64,000 nucleotides of DNA from Symsagittifera roscoffensis (GCF_963678635.1 NC_087070.1:9024539-9088538), one strand, 5' to 3'; positions 14,901-24,339 are shown, counted from the first letter of the stretch. Notes: generated by a model from the letters alone, not told the origin. Translations and numbers: made by a program.

Positions 14901-15615
14901 GTAGTTTCCATTAGCTTCTGGTCTTGGTTACTGATTGCTTCTTCAGTTTTGACATCTTTGAAATACGCAGCGCTGCTTTTTTGGTTTGTTAATGCGTTGT
15001 TGGTATGCTGACTGTTCATGGGACTTCTGGGTTTTGGATTTTGCTATTTATGTTTCTGAAATATGTCTTTTTATGTTCATCCTAGATGCAATTTTTTGTG
15101 GTACAAATTTTTTCATTTTCCAGGACAGTGTGTGGCTAGTTAGGAAGTTTTGATGAGTTCATTGTTGTTCCAATCATCAATTCTACTTAGTTAGCGATCG
15201 TTCCAGAACCGGATTTGTGCTGTAGTGATTTTTTGTCCGAAGAAAGTTGTCGTCAGAAATTGGTAGTTTCCACTAGCTGTTTGTCTTGGCTACTGAATGT
15301 TTCTTCAGTTTTTACATCTTCGAAATACACAGCGACAGCTTTTTGGGTTGTTATTGCGTTGTGGGTTTGCTGACAGTTCATGGGAGTACTAAGTTTTTGA
15401 TTTTGGTCTTCATGTTTCTGAAATATGTCTTTTCTTTGTGTTTGTTCTTGATGCGATCTTTTGTGGTACAAATTTTTTCATTTTCCAGGACAGTGTGTGG
15501 CTAGTTAAGAAGTCTTGATGAGTTCATTGTTGTTCCAATCATCAATTTCACTGGGTTAGCGATCGTTGCAGAAGTGGATTTGCGCTGTGGTGATTTTTGT
15601 CCGAAAAAAGTTGTT
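11998..15615. repeat. Diverged, mosaic right edge of satellite A
   Basis: About ten monomers here differ from the main array by many substitutions and small indels, for example CATGTTTCTGAAATATG, GCAGCGCTGC and TTAGCGATCGTTGC variants. They have their own six-monomer periodicity of about 2166 bp: a monomer with GAAAAGCACAGCGACAA recurs at about 12430 and 14596, one with TTGCTATTTATG at about 12872 and 15041, and one with GTCGTCAGAAATTGG at about 13081 and 15247. Stretches of main-array type are embedded inside diverged monomers (about 13180-13430 and 13738-13868), with breakpoints inside monomers. Confidence 0.85.
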
Positions 15616-15645
15616 CAAGATCGAAACTAAAATGAAAGCATATCA

Positions 15646-15930
15646 TGACCAGCTAGTCTAGCGGTAACGTACTAGACCTGAAACCGAAAGGTCGCCGGTT
15701 TGAATCCCGGTCATTCCAAGTATTTTACTACTAAAAAACTTGGAATACACTTGATTTGAACCGGATAAAAATGTTCCTAAGTCAAACTTGTTTTTAAATG
15801 ATGTTCTGGACATGAACTTAATTAGACTTTGACCAGAATTGACTTCTAACTTCTGGCAAGCGTGAAAATCCCCTTTTATTGGCAAAAGTAGTGACAATAA
15901 AGTCGCTTTCGATTTCGATTTTGTTTAAAA
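15646..15930 (+). mobile_element. tRNA-derived SINE
   Basis: The head (15646-15718) resembles a degenerate tRNA: an A-box-like TAGTCTAGCGG, a B-box GGTTTGAATCC, and a tRNA-like 3' end. The anticodon arm and acceptor stem do not fold as in a working tRNA, and the T-stem is one base short, so I do not call a tRNA gene. The body continues to about 15930 and ends with AATAAAGTCGCTTTCGATT followed by TTTCGA-type repeats, the kind of short-repeat 3' tail that LINE-mobilised SINEs carry. Just after the tRNA part, ATTCCAAGT (15713-15721) and ACTTGGAAT (15738-15746) form a 9-bp hairpin. I see no clear target-site duplication. The element lies about 30 bp beyond the satellite edge. Confidence 0.7.
15654..15707 (+). 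promoter_or_regulatory. Internal Pol III promoter (A and B boxes) of the SINE
   Basis: The A-box-like TAGTCTAGCGG is at 15654-15664 and the B-box GGTTTGAATCC at 15697-15707. The B-box is a close match to the consensus GGTTCGANTCC. The spacing of about 33 bp between the boxes is normal for tRNA-type promoters. Whether it is transcribed cannot be seen. Confidence 0.65.
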
Positions 15931-16005
15931 CTTGATAATTTTGTGCCGAAACAGATATTATTCCGTTGTTTCCTCTTAATGATTTTCGATAATTATTGAA
16001 GGAAA

Positions 16006-16008
<3 letters not shown>

Positions 16009-16057
<49 letters not shown>
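16009..16057. repeat. (AT)n microsatellite
   Basis: About 24 uninterrupted AT dinucleotides follow a short A-run. The apparent ORFs across it (poly Ile-Tyr) are artefacts of the repeat. Such tracts are self-complementary and can extrude as cruciforms. Confidence 0.98.
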
Positions 16058-16058
<1 letters not shown>

Positions 16059-16255
16059 AACAATCGTGTTCTCAATCGAGATACATACAGCCAATCTACA
16101 GACCAACGATATACTCGACCGACCCAACACATACCGAACACAGGTGGAAACATGGTCCGCCGACAATCGACGACAAACCAGACGAAACTCTTGACGACTC
16201 AGTTTTTTGTGAGCGAGAAGTACCTCAGTGAAAGGTGATTTTGCAATTTCACGAA
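16058..16255. other. Unique spacer, nothing recognised
   Basis: About 200 bp of more GC-balanced sequence between the microsatellite and the 441-bp duplication. It has many CGAC and GAC words but no recognisable gene, repeat or RNA fold. It may be part of an older interspersed repeat. Confidence 0.4.
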
Positions 16256-16696
16256 GGTGTATGGAGACAGCTACATGCAAGTGAGACAGGAATCTCCTCA
16301 ACCGTTTGTGATGGCCGAAGTTGACAAAAAAAACTATTGTAAGACGTAATTTTTCAGTTTATTTTCTCGTAAACCAGAGCTATAATTGTTTTACGATCCT
16401 TTAAAATTTTTCATGTGACCCATCAAATCCATTCAATGTGCTAAAATGTTGATTTCATTATGTTTACTGTGCTTTTCTTTGATTTTTAACTCTTATCCCG
16501 CCAAAAACTGAATTAGAATGAAATTTAAATCAAAACGTCTAGAAACCATAACAAAATTTGTTCAATTTTACAATTAGAACTGATTAAAAAAACATATTTT
16601 CCTGGAAATTTTTCATTATAAAGAAGTTAAATACCGTTAGAAAGCACACTTTTCAAAATTATAAATTTCGATTAAGTCAACAACGTTCGAACATGA
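16256..16696. repeat. 441-bp direct tandem duplication, copy 1
   Basis: Begins GGTGTATGGAGACAGC and ends CGTTCGAACATGA. It is nearly identical to the adjacent copy 16697-17137, with a handful of substitutions (TATGGAG versus TATGCAG, TTGTTC versus TTCTTC). There is no ORF of note. The duplication looks young and local; I do not see this sequence elsewhere in the window. Confidence 0.95.
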
Positions 16697-17137
16697 GGTG
16701 TATGCAGACAGCTACATGCAAGTGAGACAGGAATCTCCCCAACCGTTTGTGATGGCCGAAGTTGACAAAAAAAAACTATTGTAAGACGTAATTTTTCAGT
16801 TTATTTTCTCGTAAACCAGAGCTATAATTGTTTTACGATCCTTTAAAATTTTTTATGTGACCCATCAAATCCATTCAATGTGCTAAAATGTTGATTTCAT
16901 TATGTTTACTGTGCTTTTCTTTGATTTTTAACTCTTATCCCGCCAAAAACTGAATTAGAATGAAATTTAAATCAAAACGTCTAGAAACCATAACAAAATT
17001 TCTTCAATTTTACCATTAGAACTGATTAAAAAAACATATTTTCAGGGAAATTTTTCATTATAAAGAAATTAAATACCGTTAGAAAGCACACTTTTCAAAA
17101 TTATAAATTTCGATTAAGTCAACAACGTTCGAACATG
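16697..17137. repeat. 441-bp direct tandem duplication, copy 2
   Basis: Second copy of the preceding unit, beginning GGTGTATGCAGACAGC and ending GTTCGAACATG. The sequence beyond 17137 is not duplicated. Confidence 0.95.
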
Positions 17138-17995
17138 TTAAATTAATTTTTTCCGCCAAAATTTGTATTGTAGTAGATTTGCGTTCAATTTTTCAAAAAG
17201 TTTCAAATGCTTTGTAATTAAAAAACCGAGATCAGATAAAAAAACATATTTTTTTTCATAGGATAATTAAGAATATTGTGAAATAATTTAATACCTTTTC
17301 TGTTATAGTTAGGATATATGTGAAATTTAAAAGAGGTTTAACCAACCACTTTTTTTCCACTAAAACCAACCCGTTTCTTTGATTAACCCAAAAAAAATTG
17401 CATAAAAAGGGTTTTTTTTTGGGCTTTAAACGTTGATCTCCACAAAGCCTTGCAATACAGGTTCTGACCCCAAGTTAAAAAATGCGTACCTTACTGAGAG
17501 CAGCAATATGAGTGGTCGGAAGACTATATTCCGACCGTGTAACAAAAAGTTAGAAAATTGGTATAGTATGAGGCTTTTCCAGAAAGAAATGTCTGTATCT
17601 CTTCAGTGGATGGTCTGAACATAGTCGCGCAATATATCATTATACTGCTACCGACCAGTTAATTAATTTTGTTCAGGGGTCTAAAGACTATAGGACCTCA
17701 AGTTTACGAGATAAAATTTTTCAACATTTTTTCGAGATTTAAAAACTCAAGTTCTTTTTTGTATTTTGATTGAAGACTTGTCGAACCTTCGGTTATAAAC
17801 TGACTTAATATGCTCTCATTTTCCTAGCAAGTTGATAAGTATAATGCAGGGAGGCAGAGATTTTTAATTTACAAAATGTTTATACATGAAGACAGCAAAT
17901 GAAAGCTATTAAATATCAATCTGAAATTCAAGTTTAAATCTTTATACACAATAAAACCAAATTAAAATCAATCAAACGCAACCACAGTTTCAAAG
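17138..17995. other. AT-rich stretch without recognised features
   Basis: No coding segment I can support. A 61-codon plus-strand ORF at 17433-17618 opens at TTG and has no recognisable motif. The left end of the Polinton may lie in or beyond this stretch, but no terminal inverted repeat can be matched by eye. Confidence 0.5.
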
Positions 17996-18442
17996 TTAGA
18001 TAAAATCTAGATACTCTTCAGCTTTTTCTAGTGTTGTTAGCTTTCGCTTTTTCTTTGATGCAAGGCATAGAGAAGGAGTCAAATTTTCCATGTGATTACT
18101 CAGTGTCGCTTCGGGCGTGGGCGTTGGAGTTGAAGAAACTGGTTCATCAAGCCATGGTGACACTGTAGGAGAAGGATCAGCTTTCGGAAAACTGATATTG
18201 GTGATTCAATCTGTTCCATTCCCCATAAACGATCAAAAAATTCAATTTCTTCAAAGTACTGTAACTGGTTTTCACACATCGGAGTAACATCACAATCGTA
18301 TTTATACAAAAACTTATTTACTGGTTTTGACAAAGTTGAAATATAAACTTGAAGAGCAAGAGGCCCGTCAGGATCCGTATATTTACCAGAATTTGTAAGG
18401 TAATTCAAAAACTTTATATTCAGTTCTTCGTCTTCCTTTCAC
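17996..18442 (-). pseudogene. Decayed C-terminal gene fragment of unknown function
   Basis: On the minus strand an open stretch reads from about 18442 to 18180. A shift of frame near 18190 then leads into a second open stretch ending at a TAA at 17996-17998. Both look protein-like rather than random. The first has acidic and aromatic patches (FEEIEFFDRLWGMEQIE). The second is Pro/Ser/Thr-rich (STPTPTPEA) with a basic SKKKRKL cluster that resembles a nuclear localisation signal, and ends EKAEEYLDFI. I do not recognise the family. Its position just left of the plus-strand Polinton genes and its opposite orientation would fit a Polinton gene transcribed the other way, but nothing seen identifies it as a DNA polymerase. 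Confidence 0.4.
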
Positions 18443-18639
18443 CTTTTTAACGAAAGTTTACTGAATATATGTTAAAAAAATGTTGGGAATCATAATGTGA
18501 TGTGTACAAGTCCACTCATCAGAATTTAATTTTTTTCTTCGTTAATTATTGCTACAAAATTACCGGTAACGTTTTCATAAAAAAATGGTTCTTTCCTGAT
18601 TGGAATATCCGGCAATAATATAACAAGGCGTTTTTGAAG

Positions 18640-19681
18640 AAAAGTTGGAAAAAAATGACAAACGTAACGCGGAAAGAAAAGAAACTGAAATTAATTGTGA
18701 AAACTCCTCAAGAGAATAAAATAGGGATTGGTTCTTCTAAAATTAGAAATTTTAAGACCTCCTATGTAGTTTTTGATCAATTTAATAAGGGAAGGCCTGT
18801 AAAAAATTTATGTTACCCTGCGTGGTATTCTATGTTAATCTAATTTGCAGTCAAACAAATAGCTTGTATCAAAAATAACGTTTAAACATTGTGACCTTTT
18901 AGACCCATTAAAATTATTATCAGTTGTACAAGCCCAAAATACTAATCCATTTGAACCAAATTGCAATCCAATATCTTTGCAATATACAGAACATGTGTAT
19001 ATAAATTCAAATAGATACAACGCTTTCTTTTGCAGACATATACAATCAATCGGAACCATTTCTTTCTATTCAGTTTTTAATCAAGTTAATTTGAAAATTT
19101 ACTCGTTACAATTAGTAAAACCAAAACAAGCACCACAGAAAATGCAGATAAAGATTTTGGCGATTGCTATTTCGATATTTCGGAAAACAGTAATTGTGTA
19201 TTCCTGAAAACTTATGTATTCCTGAAAGTTTTCAAAAAAGCAACTGAAGGCGCTGAATTTTAATGTGTACAAAGGCTTTCCTTAGGCAGCGAAGAATTTT
19301 AAAAATTACTAAAATCGGGAAAGTCAATCCGAGCGCAAATTTCTGATACTGTTGAAAACAAAGTCAGTCACAGTCTAATTGTAAGCGAGCCAGGAAATCT
19401 CAACTTTCCTCAAACAGAAACGATTTCAAGCACGACTCGAATTAATATTTCTTCACAAAATGGCAGAAGCTATATTCGAATTTGTGTTACCTGATTATTT
19501 CAAAAAAATTTCAACCCAATTTCAAATTTGTTTTACCGAAAAAATTCCTAATTTATCTTCTTTTAAAAATTATGTTTTTGGAAGCCACTTCAAATCTGAC
19601 AATTGCCCTTTTTCAGTCGAGAATGAAAAAAAAAACGGATTAGCATATATTGATTCAAGTAGATTCAGAGGATTAATTTAA
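18640..19681 (+). pseudogene. Decayed coding region of unknown function
   Basis: Successive plus-strand segments look like protein but lie in different frames. Frame 1 covers 18640-18843 (ending CYPAWYSMLI). Frame 2 covers about 18902-19150 (contains AQNTNPFEPNCNPISLQYTE). Another frame runs to about 19262 (contains FGDCYFDISENSN). Then come about 19340-19480 (contains ISSTTRINISSQNG) and an ATG-started stretch 19460-19681. The minus-strand ORF 18835-19059 overlaps and I take it as a shadow. The pieces have mixed composition with few low-complexity runs, unlike the surrounding DNA, which supports one or two genes broken by several indels. Orientation matches the Polinton genes to the right, so they may be element-specific genes. 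No known motif is recognised. Confidence 0.35.
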
Positions 19682-19739
19682 CCAATTTTTCCTTCTCAAA
19701 AATGCTTCAGTGTTCCTTGTATTTTCACTTGCTTCAAAT

Positions 19740-20115
19740 AGTTAGTTTCTCCTGCTAAAGTTGTCAAAGGAAACGACGAGCTATTTGACAAGCTTAAACT
19801 ATCGCTCACTTATTCAGCACAACCTGTTGCAGCCAATCTCGATTGGTTAGATTTCACTGCAATCGAAAAACGTTTACCCAAATTATTGCTTTCTGCAACA
19901 TCATCTAACAACCAAACTTCATCAAATAAAAACGTTTGCAAGAAATCTCTGCCGTTGGAGGGCAGAAACGAACTGATAATACAGTTACGCCTGCTGCATC
20001 ATCGACGTCAAACAAATCCGAAAGAGTTTCGACTTCAGTTTCAAAGAAAAACTTAGAAAGCAGACATGTTCAAACAGATGAGATGGATGAATACAGAAAC
20101 TTTGAAAAGATTTGA
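19740..20115 (+). pseudogene. Decayed coding fragment, unknown function
   Basis: An open plus-strand stretch from about 19740 contains NDELFDKLKLSLTY and LDWLDFTAIEKRLPKLLL. Near 19930-19940 the frame shifts into a Ser/Thr/Lys-rich tail (SSTSNKSERVSTSVSKK) that ends at a stop just after 20111. The pattern is a folded N-terminal part followed by a disordered basic tail, broken by one indel. No family is recognised. It lies between other decayed genes in the same orientation, so it probably belongs to the Polinton. Confidence 0.35.
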
Positions 20116-20298
20116 TAGTTTGATCAATGGACTCCTTTCTGCCATTTTTTGTAAAATAAGGAATATTTTGACAAGTATATATGGAAAATTTAATGTAGAT
20201 ACTGATGTTTTATTTGTGAAATTTATTGTTGAAGAGAAAGTTAAGTTTTAATTGATACTATTCCTTATTCCGTTTTTATTATATTGAGTTTAATAAAC

Positions 20299-20865
20299 AT
20301 GATTTCAACTTTCGATTTAAAACTTATTCATGAAGTTTTTATAGACTTAAAATCACAATATCCAGATAAATCAGTCAGATATCAGTATGTTTTAGCCACT
20401 TGTTTGTATTTGGATGCTGATTTTAATTTGGATTCTGTTTTGAAAAACAGACCACATAGTGGTTTAATTGGAATAGACAATTCGTCGCTCGACAAACAAT
20501 TGAAACAATTCAAATTTTTTAGAATACATGCTACATTGCATGACGCAGCAGGATATTTGCAAGAAAAAATTCATACCGGTCCTGGGTACACATATGTTTT
20601 GGCTTGTCCAATAAAAAACTGTTACCTGGGTCACCTGACAGGTATTGCGTTTTGCTTATTTCTTAAAGCACTCAAACCAAAGTTATTTTGTTGGTTGGAA
20701 TATTGAGTGAAAGTCATGTTAACCCAAAGAACGAAAACTAAAAATTTGTTTTTCAACCATCCCAACATTTTAAATATTGAAGGATTCAAATGTGGCAAGA
20801 AACTTTTGATCATAAAGGAACTAGGAGTTGAACGAGGAGTTGATTTGCCTGTTGAACCGAAATGA
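20299..20865 (+). pseudogene. Hypothetical Polinton-linked gene, one in-frame stop
   Basis: From the ATG at 20299 a single frame runs to the TGA at 20863-20865, interrupted only by one TGA at about 20704-20706. Without it the product would be about 188 residues. The first part has several Tyr and Cys residues (TGPGYTYVLACPIKNCY); the last part is basic and ends GVERGVDLPVEPK. There is no indel, so this is one of the best-preserved frames here. It sits immediately left of the 4.7-kb tandem duplication, whose left breakpoint (GAAGA, 20864) overlaps the terminal stop codon, so the gene itself was not duplicated. An AATAAA lies about 35 bp after the stop. The function is unknown; adjacency and orientation suggest an element-encoded protein. 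Confidence 0.45.
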
Positions 20866-20995
20866 AGACTCACATATTTATTCCAAGTTTTGTGAATATA
20901 AATAAATATAATAATTGATTGTTCTCATTTTATTTGATCTTGTGTGAACACTAGTTGATAACCTGTCGTGTTTGAAATTTCAAAATTTCAAAAAA

Positions 20996-21257
20996 ATGTT
21001 TTTGCCAAAACAAAACACACAAACTGAAACTAACAAGTGAAAATTTACCAAAAGAGTTATTAGACGAAAGCAGAACCGGAAACGTAGAAAAAATTGTTCG
21101 GATACACATGATAAACAAAATCATAGCAAGATATATAAGAAAATACAAACCAAACGGCAATCGGCCAGAGAGAAAAAAAGGCGACTGGTATGCAGTTTTA
21201 ACTATCAACCTTGATACAAATTATCAAAAAAAAATTTCTAGTAAACAAGGAAAATGA
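20996..21257 (+). pseudogene. Small basic ORF upstream of ATPase, copy 1
   Basis: A coding-like frame through about 21022-21257 contains GNVEKIVRIHMINKII and RPERKKGDWYAVLTINLD and ends at TGA. A plausible ATG at 20996 is out of frame with it here because of a small indel; copy 2 differs in the same few bases. The product would be near 85-90 residues, basic, with no recognised domain. It lies directly upstream of the packaging ATPase in both copies. In copy 2 a Tyr codon (TAT) has become TAG, ending the frame earlier. Confidence 0.4.
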
Positions 21258-21537
21258 TGAAACCACTGCCGAAAAAACAATGATTGCGACTTTGTAGACA
21301 TTGGTTGTGTCAAACAGTCTTTATACCATGAAAACAGATCTTGAGAATTTTGTAATTCTGTTTCTCATCCGTCTGCAGAAGTTGTCTTTTTCACACAAGT
21401 CTTTTTCAAATTCATTTTGCTATCTTTATCAATTTCAAATTGTCTTTTTACAACCTTAGTTGTGACGAGACTGCAATTTGGCTTTTAATTTTATCCAGTA
21501 CAGTTGGTTACATGTTACCCAATCCCAAGTTATAATA

Positions 21538-22257
21538 ATGAATAAGATAAATTCAACAAAAGGTCGTCTGTTCATGTCCGTTTCAGGTCCCTCGGGATCT
21601 GGCAAAACTGATTTAATTTTTCAAATGCTTCTCAGAGGTACATTCAATTCATCGTATTTTATTTTGTTTTTATTTTATATTTTATTTTTATCTTCACGAT
21701 CAACCCAAATACCGTTCCTTTGTTTCTCACAGCAATTTTTTGATATTGAATTTATAAAATTGTCCAGCTTTTAAAATGTTAATAGCTTACGAGGTTGCAT
21801 GATTGTCTTTGATGATACCTGTGAAGAAATTTTTAATGAAAAAAATTTTGTTATTTTAACTACACTAGGCCGACATAAAATAGTTCATGTTATTTATGTC
21901 AAGCACAATTTATTTCAGCAAAGTAAGCAATCACGTACAATATAATTGAATACATCTCGCTTAATTTTGTTCAAATCACCTCGAGACATTCAATAAAATG
22001 ATTATTTGGGCAGACAATTGAATAATGCAAAATTCCTCCGTCATGCGTATCAGTTGGCAACGAAAGATTATTTCGGTCATCTGTTGATAGAATTGGATCC
22101 CAAAACTTCAGAATGTCTTCGTTATTCGTCAAACATAATTCCACCATCGCCAACCACTTTCTATTTACCATCCTCAAAAGCAGTTATCACATCTCTTGAA
22201 AATGAAAGAGAAAGAATTATGTATATTGAAGCAAATCCTCAACAGTCACCATTGTAG
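21538..22257 (+). pseudogene. Polinton packaging ATPase (FtsK/HerA-like), copy 1, with in-frame stops
   Basis: Encodes the A32/FtsK-HerA-type genome-packaging ATPase of Polintons, which would drive DNA into the capsid. Walker A GPSGSGKT is at 21586-21609 and Walker B CMIVFDD near 21796-21816. Further on come an RHK...HVIYVKHNLFQQ strand characteristic of this family and a LILFKSPRD motif. The C-terminal part (GRQLNNAKF to the TAG at 22255-22257) is intact. The whole gene keeps one frame, yet holds three TAA codons (in the linker after the P-loop region, near 21943, and near 21997). The same three occur in copy 2. The region between Walker A and Walker B is unusually hydrophobic and poorly conserved. 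The start is uncertain; the ATG at 21538 is the likeliest. A small basic ORF precedes it. Confidence 0.75.
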
Positions 22258-22289
22258 ATCAATTTTGACAGGAACTGATTCAAATTTTA

Positions 22290-22490
22290 GTTAGATTTTT
22301 TGCGATTGTTTTGTAAATGTTTTTCCGGGACATGTTCCAGCTAACAAAAGTTTCATCGAGAAGAGGAAAGTACCATTTGAAAAAAATGTTGACCCGAAGT
22401 TTAGTATCCGAGAAAAACGAAAAGTTTTGGCAAACAATATTTCACTGGTTAAATCAATCGGAGAATCGTGTTACATTTACCTGAAAAACT
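22290..22490 (+). pseudogene. Short coding fragment after ATPase
   Basis: A plus-strand open stretch contains HVPANKSFIEKRKVPFEK and KFSIREKRKVLANNISLVKS and stops at TAG before 22500. It is lysine/arginine-rich. Many Polintons carry a small basic protein with a similar look near the structural genes, but the match is too weak to name. The stretch is absent from copy 2, where it falls inside a 1.3-kb deletion. Confidence 0.3.
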
Positions 22491-22503
22491 AGAACCTTAG
22501 GCA

Positions 22504-23413
22504 TGTATACTGAAGAATTTATCCTCATTCCTCAAAAAACATTTGCTCCAGATGAAAAAACTGCACCAAATTCTCAAATCTTTCATAATCCATTAGTTAT
22601 TGTCAAATCATCTCAACTCAATTCCAGAACGAAATACCAGCCGTGATAAACCCGACATCTCAATTTCCTTTAATACCTAGTAGTGTAGTACCAAATCTTC
22701 GAAAAAGAAAATTATCTACACTTACTAATTTCAGTAGTGATGCTGATGATGAAGCAGAAAAAATGTTGACTCATACAATTCTCTGCAGCAAACAAGTTCA
22801 AAGAGAATAGAAAAAAAACGATGAAAAAAGTAATGGAAAAACTGCTGAAATATTTCGAAAGGTTATGGAATCCATTCAAGAGCTATTGAAAGCTAATAAA
22901 TTGGCAAGGGCAAACATGGCAAACATAGCGCTAAGGCAGTTGAATCCTTTACTTTAGACGTTCACGGATTTAATTTAATTCAAGCACAATCAACACTCGT
23001 TAAAATTGAATCTTTTTTGTACGATACACAGCAAAAGACAAAAAAACTTGATGGTGTTTTTTTATCCACAAATTTTGAAAGAACTGAATCTTGATCATAG
23101 TTTAGTGTCCAACACTAATGCCAAACAGATTCTCCGCTCGCTTAAGAGCGAAGCAGCTAAGCCCTCAACTTTATCCTTCTTTGTCTCCGACACCCGACAA
23201 CTGAGGAATAGAACAGATCAAAACCCTCCTCTTCGAATACTCGATCGACAACTGTCAAACCCAGAAACAAACAATCCGACAAAAGAAAAATCCAGAAAAA
23301 AAAAGATTTTTTTCCCTACCAACGACGACAATGACGACGATGATAAAAACTATGAAAGCAGTAAAGAATCCTTTGCGACGTCAACAAAAGAATGGAAATC
23401 CTACTATCAGTGA
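22504..23413 (+). pseudogene. Polinton conserved hypothetical between ATPase and integrase
   Basis: Begins ATG with TEEFILIPQKTF, an N-terminus that resembles a recurrent but functionally unassigned Polinton protein. The frame then shifts at about 22625 (continuing FPLIPSSVVPNLRKRKLSTL) and again inside the T-run near 23055, and stops occur near 22808 and 22957. The last part is open from about 23006 to the TGA at 23411-23413. It has SLVSNTNAKQILRSLKSE and then a disordered tail with a KEKSRKKKIFF basic cluster and an acidic DDNDDDD run. Expected length is about 290-300 residues. The arrangement (Pro/charged N-terminus, central helical part, basic tail) fits the family as I remember it; a profile search would settle it. 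The gene is deleted from copy 2. Confidence 0.4.
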
Positions 23414-23424
23414 AGAAAAGAAAC

Positions 23425-24339
23425 TCAAAATACTCTTCACGAAAGGTTCAGCTGCTTTTGGTAGCGTCAAAAATTTAACAAATGCTAGTTAACTCTCACC
23501 AAAAAAAGTTAAAAACTTTCTGAGATCTCAATCATCACATACAAAGTATGGATTGTTTCGTAAAATATATCCTCGGCTAAAAGTGATTGTTAACGATATC
23601 AACAACATTTGGTCTCTTGACTTGGCTTATATGATAAATTGGCTATATACAACCGAGGGGTACGATATTTGTTAGTTGCTGTCGATTGTCTCTCTCGCTA
23701 CTTACGAATGGAACCCTGAAGACCAAATATGCAAAAGAAACAACCGAAGCTTTCAGAAAAATGATCAAAACAAATCAACCAAAACAAGTTTGGGTTGACA
23801 AAGGCACCGAGTTTGAAGGACAGTTCGCAAAGTTATGTAATAAATGAGAAATCATCAAACAAACAACTCGCAGCTAAATAAATCAGCGTTTGCCGAAAGA
23901 AACATTCGATCGCTGAAAAAAATTATCTACAAGTACTTGGAGTTTGAATGGACTTAGTTATATTGGAAAATTACAAAATTTTGTCCAAACGGTTAACTCA
24001 CGCGTTAATAGAGTAACAAAATTGGCTCCGAACAAGGTCACCAGAAAACATGTATCTGCTTTTGTTTCAATAATTGCAAACAGTTCATCAAATTTGATAC
24101 AAAAACCAAAATTTTATGTTGGTGACTTTGTGCGAATAGCGAAAACTGACTTGCCTTTTAGAAAAGGTTACAAGCTAACTTTTACAGACAAAGTTTTTGA
24201 AATAGTCGCCATTCCTAAAGTAAACCCTCCAACGTACAGTCTCACTGATGCGGAAAAGGAAGAAATCAGGGGAAAATTTTATGAAAAAGAACTTTGGTTA
24301 ATTGGAAACAAAGCTGATTATAACGAAAATGGGCAGTGA
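23425..24339 (+). pseudogene. Polinton retroviral-type integrase (DDE), copy 1
   Basis: Retrovirus-like integrase that would insert the element. Three parts are seen: an N-terminal region (LSPKKVKNFLRSQSSHTKYG), a DDE core, and a C-terminal SH3/chromodomain-like part (KPKFYVGDFVRIAKTD to FYEKELWLIGN). Catalytic residues are visible: Asp in WSLDL (codon at 23620), Asp in WVDKG (23797) and Glu in FAERNIRSLK (23895). Lesions: TAA at about 23490, a one-base deletion near 23633, another in a C-run near 23716, TGA at about 23846, TAA at about 23876, a frame change into the AERN motif, and TAG near 23956. The first three also occur in copy 2. At 23846 copy 2 has CGA, so copy 1 shows a CpG-type C-to-T change. 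The stop overlaps the penton start by 11 bp. Confidence 0.85.

Larger units (their letters stand above)
1..15615. repeat. Satellite array A, ~363-bp monomer
   Basis: Head-to-tail array. The monomer landmark GTTTCCACTAGCTTCTGATC occurs at 1, 361, 727, 1091, 1453, 1817 and so on, giving a mean period near 363 bp and about 43 monomers. The left edge lies outside the window. The plus strand is rich in T and G with T-runs of 6-9 that vary in length between monomers. From 1 to about 12000 monomers differ by only a few percent; beyond that they diverge strongly. The period is about twice a nucleosomal repeat, as in many centromeric or pericentromeric satellites (established for other species, not shown here). 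Minus-strand ORFs of 65-79 codons recur once per monomer; most start at TTG rather than ATG and their frame depends on T-run length, so I do not call them genes. Confidence 0.97.

Noticed and set aside
1-15615. CRISPR array.
   Set aside because: The units are contiguous ~363-bp monomers without unique spacers, in a eukaryotic context.
15646-15718. A functional tRNA gene (Phe-like by the GAA in the loop).
   Set aside because: The anticodon stem-loop has the wrong size, the acceptor stem does not pair over seven bases and the T-stem lacks a base. A SINE head fits better.
15818-16301. ORFs with poly Ile-Tyr on both strands around 16.0 kb.
   Set aside because: Produced by translation of the (AT)n microsatellite.
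18100-18408. C-terminus of a Polinton DNA polymerase B.
   Set aside because: Position and orientation would fit, but no polymerase motif (YxDTDS-like or others) is visible.
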